NCBI GenBank assembly: GCA_003251995.1
Contig: QKDT01000378.1
Location: 1 to 7,552, forward strand
Source: Desulfovibrio desulfuricans
Lineage (GTDB): Bacteria > Desulfobacterota > Desulfovibrionia > Desulfovibrionales > Desulfovibrionaceae
Length of the DNA: 7,552 nt
Direction of reading: 5' to 3'
Every line of letters begins with the position of its first letter. The stretch's first letter is position 1. Under the pieces are notes generated by a model that worked only from the letters and a program-made list of their open reading frames with translations, searched no databases and had not been told where the DNA came from. The position numbers were made by a program, and so were the translations under genes. Of this stretch, positions 6,850 through 7,552 are shown in pieces.

Positions 6850-7449
6850 TCAGGCTGTGTAAACTTTATACTGAATATCCGAGGGGACGCAGTTTTTGCC
6901 GTTGATGGGCAAAATGTCCTGTGGGCAGGCAGACATGACCACCACGCAGTCAAAGTGGGCTTCAAGCACGACATAGTCGCCCGGCTTGCTCAGAGGCGGC
7001 AGCCACTGGGCCTTGTTGTCCACAATGGGGGTGTTCATCCACAAGTTCAGTGGGCAGGGGCAAAAATCCACATGTATGCCCACTTTGCGCAGGGCCGCAT
7101 ACATGTTGTCCGTGCAGTTGGCGTGGTATTCCTGAACGCCAAGGCCCATGTATCGGTAGATATCGCAGGCAGCCATAAATGTATCGTGCGCACCGTTGCT
7201 GGTGTCTTCCAGCATGGTGAGTACCGGGCGGCGGTAGTTGGTCACCAGCCTGTCGCCGGGGCCGGGTATGCCTTTGTTGAGGTCTGGTCGCACATGCTGC
7301 ATGGACATGTATTCAAGCGGGTTGCGCAGGTTGAAAGCCCATGTGTCCACAACCTGCTCGCCTGTGATATTGACAATCTTGATGCGTTCGCCTGCGCGCA
7401 CGATGGCGGCATCGCCGCAGCGCCCCGGAATGGTAATGTACTCGCTCAT
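6850..7449 (-). CDS. DUF1989 / urea carboxylase-associated family protein
   Basis: A 199-residue protein of the DUF1989 (PF09347) family. Numbered from the ATG at 7449, recognisable blocks are GEQVVDTWAFN (30-40), MSMQHVRP (48-55), LEDTSNGAHDT (80-90), EYHANCTDNMYAAL (107-120), CPLNLWMNTPI (132-142) and SACPQDILPINGK (173-185). The clustered His, Cys and Asp residues are probable metal or catalytic sites. Two members of this family (UAAP1/2, CgdA/CgdB) were shown to act together as carboxyguanidine deiminase in guanidine use. This window has only one copy and no carboxylase or allophanate hydrolase in view. An in-frame ATG at 7455 is also possible; the weak AGAAGA at 7459-7464 sits 9 bases from 7449 but only 3 from 7455. 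Being upstream of the ureohydrolase on the same strand suggests a joint role in guanidino-compound metabolism, which is inference. Confidence 0.88.
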   Translation of the reverse strand: MSEYITIPGRCGDAAIVRAGERIKIVNITGEQVVDTWAFNLRNPLEYMSMQHVRPDLNKGIPGPGDRLVTNYRRPVLTMLEDTSNGAHDTFMAACDIYRYMGLGVQEYHANCTDNMYAALRKVGIHVDFCPCPLNLWMNTPIVDNKAQWLPPLSKPGDYVVLEAHFDCVVVMSACPQDILPINGKNCVPSDIQYKVYTA

Positions 7450-7464
7450 GATCATTATTCTTCT

Positions 7465-7480
7465 GCCATCTACTGATGGC
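7465..7480. repeat. Dyad immediately upstream of the DUF1989 gene
   Basis: GCCATC-TACT-GATGGC is a perfect 6-bp inverted repeat with a 4-base spacer. On the minus strand it lies directly before the weak ribosome binding site of the DUF1989 gene, so it could be an operator or an RNA hairpin that affects translation. The rest of 7481-7552 shows no gene, no promoter and no guanidine-II-type paired ACGR loops. Confidence 0.4.
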
Positions 7481-7552
7481 TGTTGCTGGTGTTGATACGC
7501 GTGTCAGCGGCTAGAGCCATATGCTTGCGCTGTACTTGTGCGTTGATGCTAG

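Noticed and set aside
6373..7476. Long plus-strand open frame (367 codons) opposite the ureohydrolase and DUF1989 genes
   Set aside because: The minus-strand proteins match well-known families over their whole length. The plus frame has no recognisable motifs and a composition typical of an antisense shadow in GC-rich DNA.
7450..7552. Search for a guanidine riboswitch or promoter upstream of the DUF1989 gene
   Set aside because: No paired hairpins with ACGR loops, no guanidine-III-like element and no convincing -35/-10 pair were seen in the 100 bases available. The true promoter may lie beyond the window.

Overview
The window is a compact, gene-dense stretch of moderately GC-rich bacterial chromosome. 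Gene content and codon style fit a Desulfovibrio-like Desulfobacterota member. That assignment is an inference from gene style; no rRNA or marker gene is present. There are seven intact protein genes, no RNA genes, no insertion sequences and no CRISPR.

Region 1 (1-3990, + strand) is one tight transcription unit of three genes separated by 2 and 3 bases. It holds a NeuB-type nonulosonic (sialic/legionaminic/pseudaminic-like) acid synthase with a C-terminal SAF domain, a 575-residue putative transferase of the LIC12162 type, and a secreted protein with seven Sel1 repeats. A strong intrinsic terminator at 3944-3990 closes the unit. The natural reading is a surface or flagellar glycan module: the first enzyme makes the acid sugar and the second may attach it or a related sugar.

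Region 2 (3991-5754, + strand) starts with a leader of about 110 bases carrying repeated TGCCA half-sites. It is followed by a translationally coupled pair: a GlxA-type regulator (DJ-1/PfpI domain fused to an AraC helix-turn-helix) and a free-standing DJ-1/PfpI protein resembling isonitrile hydratase. The two DJ-1 domains are clear homologues. A 15-bp hairpin follows the pair, in the gap where they converge on the minus-strand genes.

Region 3 (5791-7449, - strand) holds two same-direction genes, upstream to downstream: a DUF1989 (urea carboxylase-associated) protein and an arginase/agmatinase-family ureohydrolase. The pairing suggests breakdown of a guanidino compound such as agmatine, guanidinobutyrate or guanidine. 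Short dyads lie in front of each gene. The last 100 bases (7450-7552) hold no gene that can be supported.

The best candidates for something undescribed are the synthase-LIC12162 transferase pair, the ureohydrolase-DUF1989 pair, and the regulator-plus-enzyme DJ-1 pair. In all three the family assignments are firm but the exact substrate is not determined by the sequence.
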